From RGIG7213 sp045652135 (GTDB lineage: Bacteria > Bacillota > Clostridia > Oscillospirales > CAG-272), in assembly GCA_045652135.1 (NCBI GenBank), contig JAZRTS010000024.1, positions 1 to 25,356 of the forward strand: 25,356 nucleotides of DNA, given 5' to 3'. Position 1 is the stretch's first letter; each line of letters opens with the position of its first letter. Positions 1 to 6,551 of this stretch are shown piece after piece. Below the pieces are notes generated by a model, which was given only the letters and a program-made list of their open reading frames with translations, did not search any database and was not told the DNA's origin. A program made the translations under genes and the position numbers.

Positions 1-46
1 TGATGAGGCCGTTCAGCAGGCGCTCAGAGGGGGAATCCGGCTTCAT
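1..46 (-). CDS. 5' end of a further thi-operon gene (probably ABC ATPase), truncated by window edge
   Basis: Only the first 15 codons are in the window (MKPDSPSERLLNGLI). The ATG overlaps the TGA stop of the upstream thiY-like gene (ATGA), and a strong Shine-Dalgarno GGAGGTGAGG sits just before it, inside the last thiY codons. This shows a translationally coupled next gene. In ThiXYZ-type operons the missing partner of a permease and binding protein is the ATPase, so ThiZ is the likely identity, but no ATPase motif is visible in this fragment. The N-terminus is not a typical ABC ATPase start, so the assignment rests on context alone. Confidence 0.5.
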   Translation of the reverse strand, partial: MKPDSPSERLLNGLI

Positions 47-996
47 TCGTCCTCACCTCCTGTAAGATCGTTTTCATTCAGCCAGCCGAAGAATGCCTGC
101 CAGCGTGCAGAATCAAACTCTCCCCATCTCTTTGCATCGGATATATATTCCTTAGCGAGATATTCCTGACTCGCATAAACAAGTTCGCTGTTTGCTTTTA
201 ACTCAGGTGCGCTCTCCATCAGAATGTCTGCGGCTTCTTTTGGGTTTTCAACTGCGTACGTATAGCCTTTTGAAAGCGCTTGAACAAACTTTTTCGCCTG
301 CTCGGGATTTTCTTCAAGCCACTTATTATTGCCGATGATGACGGGTGTGTAATAATCGAACACGGGGTCTATGTCGGCAAATTCAAAGTAGTCTGTCTGA
401 AGCCCTGCAACCTCACACGCGACACCTGCCCAACCGTAAAATACCCATATAGCATCGACGGAGTTGCTTTTTAAAGCTGATACTTCGTCTGTAACGGTTG
501 ACGGTATAAGCTCGACAAGGTCAAAATTACCGCCGTCGGCTTTCATAACGTCGCGTATCGTTGCTTTTTCCACATCCATATCCCACGTGGCATATTTTTT
601 GCCCTCAAGACCTTTCGGTGTGTTCATTCCTTCGCCCTTTCTTGAAATGATGCCCGAAGTGTTATGCTGAATTACTGCGGCGACAGCCGTTACGGGTAAC
701 GGTTCGTTTCCGATGAAGGCGGGTGCTAAAGAATCTTGAAATGATACCCCGAACTGTGCCTTGCCCGATGCTACAAGCGCCTCAGCGCCACCCTCGGGCG
801 GCTGAACTACCTCAACGGTGATGCCTGCTTCTTTGAAATACCCCTTCGCTTCGGCAACGAAAATGCCCGTGTGGTTCGTGTTCGGTGTCCAGTCGAGAAC
901 TATTGTTACTGTTTCGCCGTCGTTTTTATCGTTTGTGCACCCGATCAATCCGAAGATAAGTGCTAAAGAAATAAATAAACTAATTATGCGTTTCAT
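43..996 (-). CDS. thiY: ThiY-like substrate-binding lipoprotein of an ABC transporter (NMT1/THI5-like)
   Basis: Extracytoplasmic binding protein of about 317 residues that probably captures a thiamine pyrimidine precursor (formylaminopyrimidine or HMP) for import. The N-terminus is a lipoprotein signal peptide: MKR, a hydrophobic core, then lipobox LIGC with Cys20 as the lipidated residue. After a short charged linker comes VTIVLDWTPNTNHTG, the typical opening of the NMT1/THI5 fold, followed by GYFKEAGI and the SGKAQFGVS segment seen in ThiY proteins. An ATG 60 bases further upstream is open in frame, but it would put 20 charged residues before the signal peptide and lies inside the permease gene. 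The chosen ATG has AGGAG at 1004-1008. The gene starts 10 nt after the permease stop and lies in a TPP-riboswitch-controlled operon. The exact ligand is inferred. Confidence 0.88.
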   Translation of the reverse strand: MKRIISLFISLALIFGLIGCTNDKNDGETVTIVLDWTPNTNHTGIFVAEAKGYFKEAGITVEVVQPPEGGAEALVASGKAQFGVSFQDSLAPAFIGNEPLPVTAVAAVIQHNTSGIISRKGEGMNTPKGLEGKKYATWDMDVEKATIRDVMKADGGNFDLVELIPSTVTDEVSALKSNSVDAIWVFYGWAGVACEVAGLQTDYFEFADIDPVFDYYTPVIIGNNKWLEENPEQAKKFVQALSKGYTYAVENPKEAADILMESAPELKANSELVYASQEYLAKEYISDAKRWGEFDSARWQAFFGWLNENDLTGGEDE

Positions 997-1006
997 AAAT
1001 TTTCTC

Positions 1007-1762
1007 CTAATTGTTTTTATCAAAATTGCGGTACGGCATACATTTTTTCTCTGCAAGCCCGACTAAAGCCATAAGAGCCAAAGAAATGCCCGAAATTAAA
1101 AAGATGACCGCAAACATCTTATCAAAGGCGAACGCTTTTTTTACACGTGTCATATATACACCAAGACCGCCGAAGCCGCCGAGCCATTCGCTTATGACCG
1201 CACCTACAACGCTGTAAGCGGCGGCAATTCGTAACCCCGAAAATAACTGCGGCAATGCAGACGGAAATTTGATGTATCGGAATATCTGCAAGCGGTTACC
1301 GCCCATAGAACGTAACAGGTTTACAGCGTCTTTATCGACGCTTCTGAATCCGTCGAGAAGTCCCACCGTTACAGGAAAAAAGGTGGATATGACTATCAGA
1401 ACGATCTTCGGTGTCATTTCATATCCGAACCACAGCACCAGAAGCGGTGCTATAGCAACAGACGGAACTGTTTGCGTGATAACGAGAAGCGGATAAAATG
1501 CCTTATACAAAACGCCGAATGTGTCCATCAGGACGGCTGCGGCAAACCCGACGCTGACACCTAAAAATAAGCCTATGAATGCTTCTTCAAGTGTTATCAA
1601 AGAGTTTTCGAAAAGCTGCGGAAATTCACTTATAAAAGCACGCAGCACCTCTAAGGGAGATGGAAGCATATACGACGGTATCACATCAACTGCGCAGACC
1701 GTCTGCCATAAAAGCAAAAGTAAGGCAACTGCGGTAATTGACGGTATACTACGCTTCAGCAT
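1007..1762 (-). CDS. thiX: ThiX-like ABC transporter permease
   Basis: Integral membrane permease of 251 residues, the usual length for the BPD_transp_1/SsuC-TauC-ThiX group, predicted to carry a thiamine pyrimidine precursor across the membrane with the ThiY-like protein. Hydrophobic segments are spread along the chain (for example AVALLLLLWQTVCAV near the N-terminus and FAVIFLISGISLALMALVG near the C-terminus), consistent with about six helices. The cytoplasmic EAA-type loop is visible around LLRSMGGNRLQIFRYIKFP, which docks on the ATPase. The start overlaps the end of the upstream thiamine-binding gene by 14 nt and has only a weak Shine-Dalgarno, so translational coupling is likely. Family is clear; substrate is inferred from the riboswitches and neighbours. 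Confidence 0.87.
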   Translation of the reverse strand: MLKRSIPSITAVALLLLLWQTVCAVDVIPSYMLPSPLEVLRAFISEFPQLFENSLITLEEAFIGLFLGVSVGFAAAVLMDTFGVLYKAFYPLLVITQTVPSVAIAPLLVLWFGYEMTPKIVLIVISTFFPVTVGLLDGFRSVDKDAVNLLRSMGGNRLQIFRYIKFPSALPQLFSGLRIAAAYSVVGAVISEWLGGFGGLGVYMTRVKKAFAFDKMFAVIFLISGISLALMALVGLAEKKCMPYRNFDKNN

Positions 1763-2051
1763 GCTTTGTTATCTTTTTGTCGATGGTGAGTATTTCGCCG
1801 TTTGGGTTGTAAACCACTTTTACGTATGCTGATACCTGCTTTGCTCCGGCCTTGATGGCAACGTGCTGACACTCCTTGACGATATCCATTAATTGGTCAT
1901 AGCTTTCGCCCTCGATTGTTGTTTCAAACGGTCCTACGTGGCAGTGTAACCCACTGCTTTTGATGAATGCGATGACCTCATCGACGATGCGGATAAGCTC
2001 CTCCTGGCTGTCAACTACGGGAAGAACCTGGATTGCGATGCTTGATTTCAT
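1749..2051 (-). CDS. Thiamine-binding protein, MTH1187/YkoF family
   Basis: A 100-residue soluble protein of the MTH1187/YkoF-like (DUF77, Thiamine_BP) family. It starts SSIAIQVLPVVDSQEELIRIVDEVIAFI, continues with GLHCHVGPFETTIEGE and ends AYVKVVYN. This is the ferredoxin-like beta-alpha-beta pattern and the conserved HVGPFETTIEG segment of the family. YkoF of Bacillus binds thiamine and sits in a thiamine-regulated transporter operon; here the single-domain form is the first gene of the operon. The start is fixed by GGAGG at 2061-2065, nine bases before ATG. Its 3' end overlaps the permease gene. It probably binds thiamine or its pyrimidine moiety in the cytoplasm; whether it buffers ligand or regulates the transporter cannot be told from sequence. 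Confidence 0.87.
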   Translation of the reverse strand: MKSSIAIQVLPVVDSQEELIRIVDEVIAFIKSSGLHCHVGPFETTIEGESYDQLMDIVKECQHVAIKAGAKQVSAYVKVVYNPNGEILTIDKKITKHAEA

Positions 2052-2060
2052 AATTTTTTA

Positions 2061-2135
2061 CCTCCGAAAAATAAAATTACCTCCGCCGAAAATATCGGCG
2101 AAGGCATTTGAAGTGCGGATCCTTACACTTTGTAT
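2061..2135 (-). promoter_or_regulatory. Expression platform of the gene-proximal TPP riboswitch
   Basis: Between the second aptamer and the first gene lie two hairpins on the minus strand. One has arms AAGTG/CACTT (2111-2115 with 2126-2130). The other has a GC-rich 6-bp stem CGCCGA/TCGGCG (2084-2089 with 2095-2100), immediately followed by a GGAGG-like sequence, a U-rich stretch, and then the true GGAGG at 2061-2065. The U tract begins several bases after the stem, so this could be an imperfect terminator or a translational switch. I cannot decide between them by eye. Confidence 0.5.
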
Positions 2136-2220
2136 GCTACCTACGCCGGCATTATCCGGATCAGGTTATCGGGTCGCAGGAACACCTGCCTCTCAGCCCT
2201 TTGTCAGGGCTCCCCGGTTT
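2136..2220 (-). ncRNA. TPP riboswitch aptamer (THI element), gene-proximal copy
   Basis: Read on the minus strand, this holds the defining TPP-aptamer blocks in order: GGGGAGC near the 5' end, CTGAGAGG (2189-2196), then ACCCGATAACCTGATCC followed by GGATAATGCCGGCGTAGG. CTGAGA contacts the pyrimidine ring, and ACCTGAT-GGATAATGCC forms the pyrophosphate-sensing half. The aptamer lies about 85 nt upstream of a thiamine-binding protein and transporter operon, as expected for TPP repression of thiamine uptake. It is the second of two aptamers on the same leader. Confidence 0.95.
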
Positions 2221-2227
2221 TAAAATA

Positions 2228-2265
2228 ACAAAACAAAAACAGAAGACACTTTGTATGCCTTCTGT
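2228..2265 (-). terminator. Intrinsic terminator between the two TPP aptamers
   Basis: On the minus strand a 7-bp perfect stem ACAGAAG/CTTCTGT (2259-2265 with 2239-2245) encloses a 13-nt loop and is followed at once by a run of five T, a G, then four T. It lies about 15 nt after the promoter-proximal (distal) aptamer and before the second aptamer. It is therefore the natural expression platform of the first riboswitch, ending transcription when TPP is bound. The loop carries a 13-nt sequence that recurs after the second aptamer. Confidence 0.75.
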
Positions 2266-2279
2266 AAAAAATCCTCTTA

Positions 2280-2366
2280 TGACTTCCTACGGCGGCATTA
2301 TCCGCATCAGGTTTAGGGTCGAAGCTTTTACTTCCTCTCAGCCTGCACACAAGCTCCCCTGTATTT
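2280..2366 (-). ncRNA. TPP riboswitch aptamer (THI element), promoter-proximal copy
   Basis: A second full TPP aptamer on the minus strand. It has GGGGAGC at the 5' end, CTGAGAGG (2334-2341), a helper stem AAG..AAGCTT, then GACCCTAAACCTGATG followed by CGGATAATGCCGCCGTAGG. Every universally conserved block is present. The stems differ in sequence from the other copy, so it is not a recent perfect duplication. It sits roughly 15-20 nt downstream of a good sigma-A promoter, so it is the first structure transcribed. Confidence 0.95.
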
Positions 2367-2378
2367 ATTTCGCTCGCT

Positions 2379-2407
2379 ATTGTATACCTGTTTTTGCGAA
2401 ATTTCAA
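2379..2407 (-). promoter_or_regulatory. Sigma-A promoter of the thi operon
   Basis: On the minus strand TTGAAA (2402-2407) and TACAAT (2379-2384) are separated by exactly 17 nt. The start point would fall near 2372, just before the first TPP aptamer. No other good promoter is seen between the two aptamers, so both should be on one leader RNA. Confidence 0.75.
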
Positions 2408-2482
2408 GTGGTTTTATTCAAAAGATACAAAATGTTCAAAAATTAAATGATGCAAGATATGTGTGTGATTAAACTGAGTCAC

Positions 2483-2532
2483 AAATAAAGCAGGTAATAC
2501 GAGGATATTCTCATTGATTACCTGCTTTATTT
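2483..2532 (-). terminator. Long-stem terminator after spoIVB
   Basis: A perfect 16-bp inverted repeat (2483-2498 with 2517-2532; core AGCAGGTAAT/ATTACCTGCT) begins right at the spoIVB stop codon. The loop contains a further short GAG/CTC pairing. The minus-strand 3' side ends in TTTATTTG and the plus-strand side in TTTATTTTATTTT, so it could work in both directions. It separates spoIVB from the thi operon promoter. Confidence 0.75.
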
Positions 2533-3707
2533 TATTTTGCTGCACCTAACATATTTTCTATAAATATGCCGTAGCCTCTTGTGGGATCGCTAATTAAAAC
2601 ATGCGTAACAGCGCCGACGAGCTTGCCGTCTTGTATTATCGGTGAGCCACTCATTCCCTGAACGATGCCGCCTGTTTTTTCGAGTAATCTTTCATCTGTT
2701 ATCTTTACGATGAAGTTTTTGTTTTCACCGCTGTCACGGTTTATTTTTACGATCTCTATATCATATACAGTCGGTGCATTTTCAGCCGTTGTGCATATTA
2801 CCTCGGCACTGCCTTCACGAAGCTCGCCTTTTAGTCCTATGGGAATGGGTGACTGTGCCTTTTTCGGTAATGATGTGAACTTTCCGAAAACGCCGCATAC
2901 GGTGTTTTTGTAAAGAGCGCCCGTTTCGTTATTTGCAAAAAATCCCCGAAGCTCACCGGGTGCGCCGATTTTTCCTTTAGTAACACCGTTTATATTCACA
3001 TCGCATACATTCCCCTTTTTAAACGGCATAAGAACCCCGGTTTCCGTGTCGCATACCCCATGGCCCAGACCGCCGAATGTGTTGTCATCGGGGACAATAA
3101 AGGTCACCGTTCCGATGCCTGCCGTGCTGTCCTTTACCCAAAGCCCCGCTTTGTATCTTGCGTCGTTTTTGTCAGCGACGGGAGTTATTTTATATGATAA
3201 TTCTTTACCGTCACGCAGTACCGTGATGTCGATCGGTTGACCGTTTGAGTTTTCAACTGCTTCGACGAATTCTTCATTTGAATTTATTTCTTTGCCGCCT
3301 GCATTTTTTATTATATCCCGTATCCGGATTCCTGCATCTTTAGCAGGGCTTACAAAGCCTTTTTCTGTGTCAACCTCACCTATGCCCACAACAAGAACAC
3401 CGTCGGTTGTGAATTTTATACCGAACGGCATGCCTCCGGGAATAAGCTTCATTTCATTGTAAACCGATACGGAAATGTTTTTGAGGTCTATTCCCATCAT
3501 TGAAACGGGAACCGTGTAATCTCCTTTTTCGTCCGCAAATTCGCCGACACTTACGAACGAAGGAATATCTGCATCATTTCCCGCAAATACCGAAACCGTG
3601 TCGTCTACCGCATAATCCGCCACACCGAAAATTGCTGAAAAACATACGAGCAGTGTGAAAAACGATGCGAAAAGCCGAGAGGTCAGTTTGTATTTTTTAT
3701 TATTCAT
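2532..3707 (-). CDS. spoIVB: SpoIVB, serine peptidase S55 of the sporulation checkpoint
   Basis: Forespore-made, secreted serine protease. In Bacillus it crosses to the space between the two spore membranes, cleaves SpoIVFA and so triggers pro-sigma-K processing in the mother cell. The protein has 391 residues against 426 in B. subtilis. Visible parts are an N-terminal membrane/signal segment (about 11-32), a PDZ domain (about 90-175, with PFGIKF and KDAGIRIRDII), and an S55 domain with His216 in GGLGHGVCD, Asp338 in ITDERLL and Ser353 in GMSGSPI. The Asp-to-Ser spacing of 15 matches the known Asp363/Ser378 pair. The C-terminus (AVTHVLISDPTRGYGIFIENML) is diagnostic. The Shine-Dalgarno is weak. 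It stands alone: the usual downstream spo0A is not here. Confidence 0.96.
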   Translation of the reverse strand: MNNKKYKLTSRLFASFFTLLVCFSAIFGVADYAVDDTVSVFAGNDADIPSFVSVGEFADEKGDYTVPVSMMGIDLKNISVSVYNEMKLIPGGMPFGIKFTTDGVLVVGIGEVDTEKGFVSPAKDAGIRIRDIIKNAGGKEINSNEEFVEAVENSNGQPIDITVLRDGKELSYKITPVADKNDARYKAGLWVKDSTAGIGTVTFIVPDDNTFGGLGHGVCDTETGVLMPFKKGNVCDVNINGVTKGKIGAPGELRGFFANNETGALYKNTVCGVFGKFTSLPKKAQSPIPIGLKGELREGSAEVICTTAENAPTVYDIEIVKINRDSGENKNFIVKITDERLLEKTGGIVQGMSGSPIIQDGKLVGAVTHVLISDPTRGYGIFIENMLGAAK

Positions 3708-3747
3708 TCATCTTCTTACCGTAGCCTTTCTCAAACTCATTCTTGTT

Positions 3748-3780
3748 TATTATTACCCTTTGATTTTTAAAAATACATAC
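3748..3780 (-). promoter_or_regulatory. Possible forespore (sigma-F/sigma-G type) promoter of spoIVB
   Basis: On the minus strand GTATG (3776-3780) fits the sigma-G -35 pattern GyATR. Eighteen bases later GGTAATAATA (3748-3757) fits the sigma-F -10 pattern GGnnAnAnTR and partly the sigma-G one. The start would be about 35 nt upstream of the spoIVB ATG. spoIVB is known to be sigma-F/sigma-G dependent in Bacillus. The match is by eye in very AT-rich DNA, so it is tentative. The rest of the 280-nt gap 3708-3987 is AT-rich with nothing else recognised apart from the promoter at 3919. Confidence 0.4.
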
Positions 3781-3918
3781 CGTAATAAAACGGCAATATT
3801 ATTTTAAATCGTTCGAAGTTTATTATCCTATGAAAATATTAATACGTTTCCCAATAATTTAAACGTGTCGTTTTTCGATCAATTTAAAGCATATTTTTCT
3901 CAAAAAACGAAAAAAATA

Positions 3919-3947
3919 TTTACAAATCAAACGTAATATGTTATAAT
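3919..3947 (+). promoter_or_regulatory. Sigma-A promoter of the PfkB-like gene
   Basis: TTTACA (3919-3924) and a perfect TATAAT (3942-3947) are spaced by 17 nt, about 40 nt upstream of the ATG at 3988. Confidence 0.75.
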
Positions 3948-3987
3948 TAACAAAAATCATCATTTCATATTTTGGGGGTGTTGTCGT

Positions 3988-4923
3988 ATGTGCAGAATTA
4001 TGACGGTAAGCGGTGTTTATATGTCGCTCCGTGCGAAAACGGGTGTTTTGCCGCTTAAATCTCAGGAAAGAAACGGTGAAAGTTTTGAATTTTTGCCGGG
4101 AGGACGCGGTACGGTAACAGCCGCCGCTTTTTCGGCACTCGGTGCTGACAGCGTGCTTTGCGCAAAAATAGCAAACGATGCAAACGGAAAGATACTTTCG
4201 GAGTTTTTCTCGGCGGCAAACGTTTCGCTTCGTTATTCCGAAAAAGCGAAAAATTGCAAAACGGGATATCAGCTGACTTTATTTGAATCTGACGGCTCGT
4301 GGAGAATAATTAAATTTCCGGGAGCAAACCACGCGCTTGATAAGGACGACGTTGAGCTTGCGTTTTCATGTATGCCTGACGCCGTATTTCTGCAAAAGGA
4401 AGTGCCGGACGATATACTTATCGAAACGTGCCGCATAGCAAGGGAGAAGGAGATCCCGGTATTTTATCAGCCGTGTGCTAAACGAGGAAATTTTTCACCT
4501 CTTGATCTCGGTGAGCTTGAAATGTTGATACTTGATTCTTCAGAGGTATATTCATATTGCGGTGTTGAAATGACCGATGTTGATAAATGTCTGCAGGCTT
4601 GTATCGCGCTTTCTTCGTGCGTGACGGCAAAATATTACGTTATTCGGCTGGGCGGAGAACGCGGAACATTTATATACGACGGTAAATACCACTATATAGT
4701 CGAACCGTACGGAAATGACGATACAGTTGACGTAGGAGGCGCGTTTGAGATATTCGGCGCCGCCATTGCTACGTATTATATGAAAACGAAAAATTTCAGA
4801 CAAAGCGTTATATACGGTAATGTTGCGTATGCCATATCCGAGATACGTACGGGTGACGTTGATTCGATCCCTACACACGGAGAGATTGAAAGATACATAA
4901 AGAAAAATGAAATCGACATCTGA
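3988..4923 (+). CDS. PfkB/ribokinase-fold protein lacking the catalytic Asp (probable pseudokinase)
   Basis: A 311-residue protein with the PfkB layout. A substrate-side GG motif is at 38-39 (LPGGRGTVTAAAFSALGAD), DANGKIL follows, an NxxE-like DSSE is at 183-186, and the C-terminal nucleotide/anion-hole loop is at 244-253. That last loop is normally DTTGAGDxF; here it reads DDTVDVGGAF. The catalytic base Asp is replaced by Gly251 and the Gly-Ala-Gly anion hole is partly lost. The Asn usual after GGKGxN is also absent. The reading frame is intact with a good Shine-Dalgarno (GGGGGTG) and its own promoter, so this is not obvious decay. It may bind a sugar, nucleoside or nucleotide without phosphorylating it. 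It lies directly upstream of guaB, but guaB has a separate promoter. Fold is clear; function unknown. Confidence 0.82.
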   Translation: MCRIMTVSGVYMSLRAKTGVLPLKSQERNGESFEFLPGGRGTVTAAAFSALGADSVLCAKIANDANGKILSEFFSAANVSLRYSEKAKNCKTGYQLTLFESDGSWRIIKFPGANHALDKDDVELAFSCMPDAVFLQKEVPDDILIETCRIAREKEIPVFYQPCAKRGNFSPLDLGELEMLILDSSEVYSYCGVEMTDVDKCLQACIALSSCVTAKYYVIRLGGERGTFIYDGKYHYIVEPYGNDDTVDVGGAFEIFGAAIATYYMKTKNFRQSVIYGNVAYAISEIRTGDVDSIPTHGEIERYIKKNEIDI

Positions 4924-4956
4924 AATTAATAATTTGTAAATTCGGACAAAGTTGTG

Positions 4957-4985
4957 TTGACAATATACGCTTGCTTATATATAAT
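4957..4985 (+). promoter_or_regulatory. Consensus sigma-A promoter of guaB
   Basis: Exact TTGACA (4957-4962), 17-nt spacer, exact TATAAT (4980-4985). The predicted leader is only about 60 nt, too short for a purine riboswitch, and none is seen. Confidence 0.88.
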
Positions 4986-5039
4986 ATTTAGTTAAATAAA
5001 CGGCGAAAAAAGCTGTAAAAAATTGAATAGTGCGAGATG

Positions 5040-5047
5040 AAGGGGTG
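5040..5047 (+). promoter_or_regulatory. Shine-Dalgarno that fixes the guaB start
   Basis: AAGGGGTG ends four bases before ATG at 5052. The in-frame ATG at 5037 lies before this site and has no Shine-Dalgarno of its own, so the downstream ATG is preferred. Confidence 0.7.
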
Positions 5048-5051
5048 CAAA

Positions 5052-6527
5052 ATGTTTAACTGTAATGTAAAAGAAAAATTCGTAAAAGAAGGCCTTACCT
5101 TTGACGATGTGTTGCTGATACCTGCAAAGAGCGATATTCTTCCTGCAGACATCAATCTTTCAACACGTCTTACAAAGAAGATATCTCTGAATATTCCGCT
5201 TATGAGTGCGGCAATGGACACGGTTACAGAATCGGGACTTGCCATTGCAATGGCTCGTGAAGGCGGTATCGGCATAATCCACAAGAATATGCCCATTGAT
5301 ATTCAGGCTGATGAAGTACAGCGTGTTAAGCGTTCTGAAAACGGTGTAATTACAGATCCTTTCTATCTCGGTGCAGATAACTATGTTTACGAAGCTGATG
5401 CACTTATGAAAAAATATCGCATTTCGGGTGTTCCGATATGTGATGAAAATAAGCGTCTTATCGGTATTATAACAAACCGTGATATGCGTTTTCTTGACGA
5501 TCACAACGGATTGATAAAGGACGTTATGACGAAGGATAACCTTGTTGTCGCTCCCAAGGGTACAACGCTTGATCAGGCGCAGGAGATACTGAAGCATCAT
5601 AAGATAGAAAAGCTTCCCCTTATCGATACTGACGGCAAGCTTGCCGGACTTATCACTATCAAGGATATTGAAAAAGCTCTCAAATACCCCCACTCTGCAA
5701 AGGATTCCGCAGGCAGACTGCTTGTAGGTGCGGCTATCGGTGTTACAGCCGACGTGCTTGACCGCGCTGAAAAGCTTCTTACAGCAGGCGCTGACGTGCT
5801 TGTGCTTGACTCAGCACACGGACATTCACAAGGTATTATGAGGTGCGTTGAAAAGATAAAGAACGCATTCCCCGAAGCACAGCTTATCGCTGGTAATATC
5901 GCAACAGCGGCAGCCGCACACGATCTTATCGCAGCAGGTGCTGACGCAGTTAAGGTCGGTATAGGCCCCGGTTCTATCTGTACGACAAGAATTATTGCAG
6001 GTATCGGTGTTCCGCAGGTTACAGCTATATATGACGTTGCTTGCGAAGCTGATAAGTACGGTATTCCCGTAATCGCTGACGGCGGTATCAAGTACAGCGG
6101 TGACTGTGTCAAGTCTATTGCCGCAGGTGCTGAAGTCGTTATGATCGGTTCACTGTTTGCAGGCTGTGAAGAAAGCCCCGGTGACTGCGAAATATTCCAA
6201 GGCAGACGCTTCAAGGTCTACAGAGGTATGGGTTCCCTTGCCGCAATGGAAAAGGGTTCGAAGGACAGATACTTCCAGGAAGGCAACAAGAAGCTCGTTC
6301 CCGAGGGTGTTGAAGGACGTGTTCCGTTCAAGGGTCCGCTTTCAGATACTGTATATCAGCTTGTCGGCGGTCTTCGTTCGGGTATGGGTTACTGCGGTGC
6401 GCACACGGTTGCAGAGCTCCGTGAAAACGGTCAGTTCGTAAGAATTACGGGCGCAGGCTTGCGTGAATCGCATCCTCACGATATAAGCATTACAAAGGAA
6501 GCACCTAACTACAGCGTTCAGGGCTGA
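5052..6527 (+). CDS. guaB: Inosine-5'-monophosphate dehydrogenase
   Basis: Cytoplasmic tetrameric enzyme that oxidises IMP to XMP with NAD+, the committed step to GMP. It has 491 residues from the chosen ATG, normal for the family. The N-terminus carries EGLTFDDVLLIPAKSD, a strong IMPDH signature. A CBS-domain pair occupies about residues 95-205 (with GVPICDENKRLIGIITNRD and KLPLIDTDGKLAGLITIKD). The catalytic loop GPGSICTTRII holds Cys310. The mobile flap region has GMGSLAAMEKGSKDRYFQ, and the potassium/IMP-binding segments are in place. All catalytic elements look intact. A nucleotidyltransferase follows after 24 nt, so the two are probably co-transcribed. Lysines are mostly AAG and the promoter is strong, suggesting high expression. 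Confidence 0.98.
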   Translation: MFNCNVKEKFVKEGLTFDDVLLIPAKSDILPADINLSTRLTKKISLNIPLMSAAMDTVTESGLAIAMAREGGIGIIHKNMPIDIQADEVQRVKRSENGVITDPFYLGADNYVYEADALMKKYRISGVPICDENKRLIGIITNRDMRFLDDHNGLIKDVMTKDNLVVAPKGTTLDQAQEILKHHKIEKLPLIDTDGKLAGLITIKDIEKALKYPHSAKDSAGRLLVGAAIGVTADVLDRAEKLLTAGADVLVLDSAHGHSQGIMRCVEKIKNAFPEAQLIAGNIATAAAAHDLIAAGADAVKVGIGPGSICTTRIIAGIGVPQVTAIYDVACEADKYGIPVIADGGIKYSGDCVKSIAAGAEVVMIGSLFAGCEESPGDCEIFQGRRFKVYRGMGSLAAMEKGSKDRYFQEGNKKLVPEGVEGRVPFKGPLSDTVYQLVGGLRSGMGYCGAHTVAELRENGQFVRITGAGLRESHPHDISITKEAPNYSVQG

Positions 6528-6551
6528 TAAAAATAAAAGGAAGATATTAAA

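Noticed and set aside
4986..5051. Purine or other riboswitch upstream of guaB
   Set aside because: The leader after the consensus promoter is about 60 nt and contains no aptamer-like conserved blocks.
5160..6214. Long open frames on the minus strand inside guaB
   Set aside because: guaB is an unmistakable, intact gene here. The antisense frames have no start signals and an unnatural composition produced by guaB codon use.
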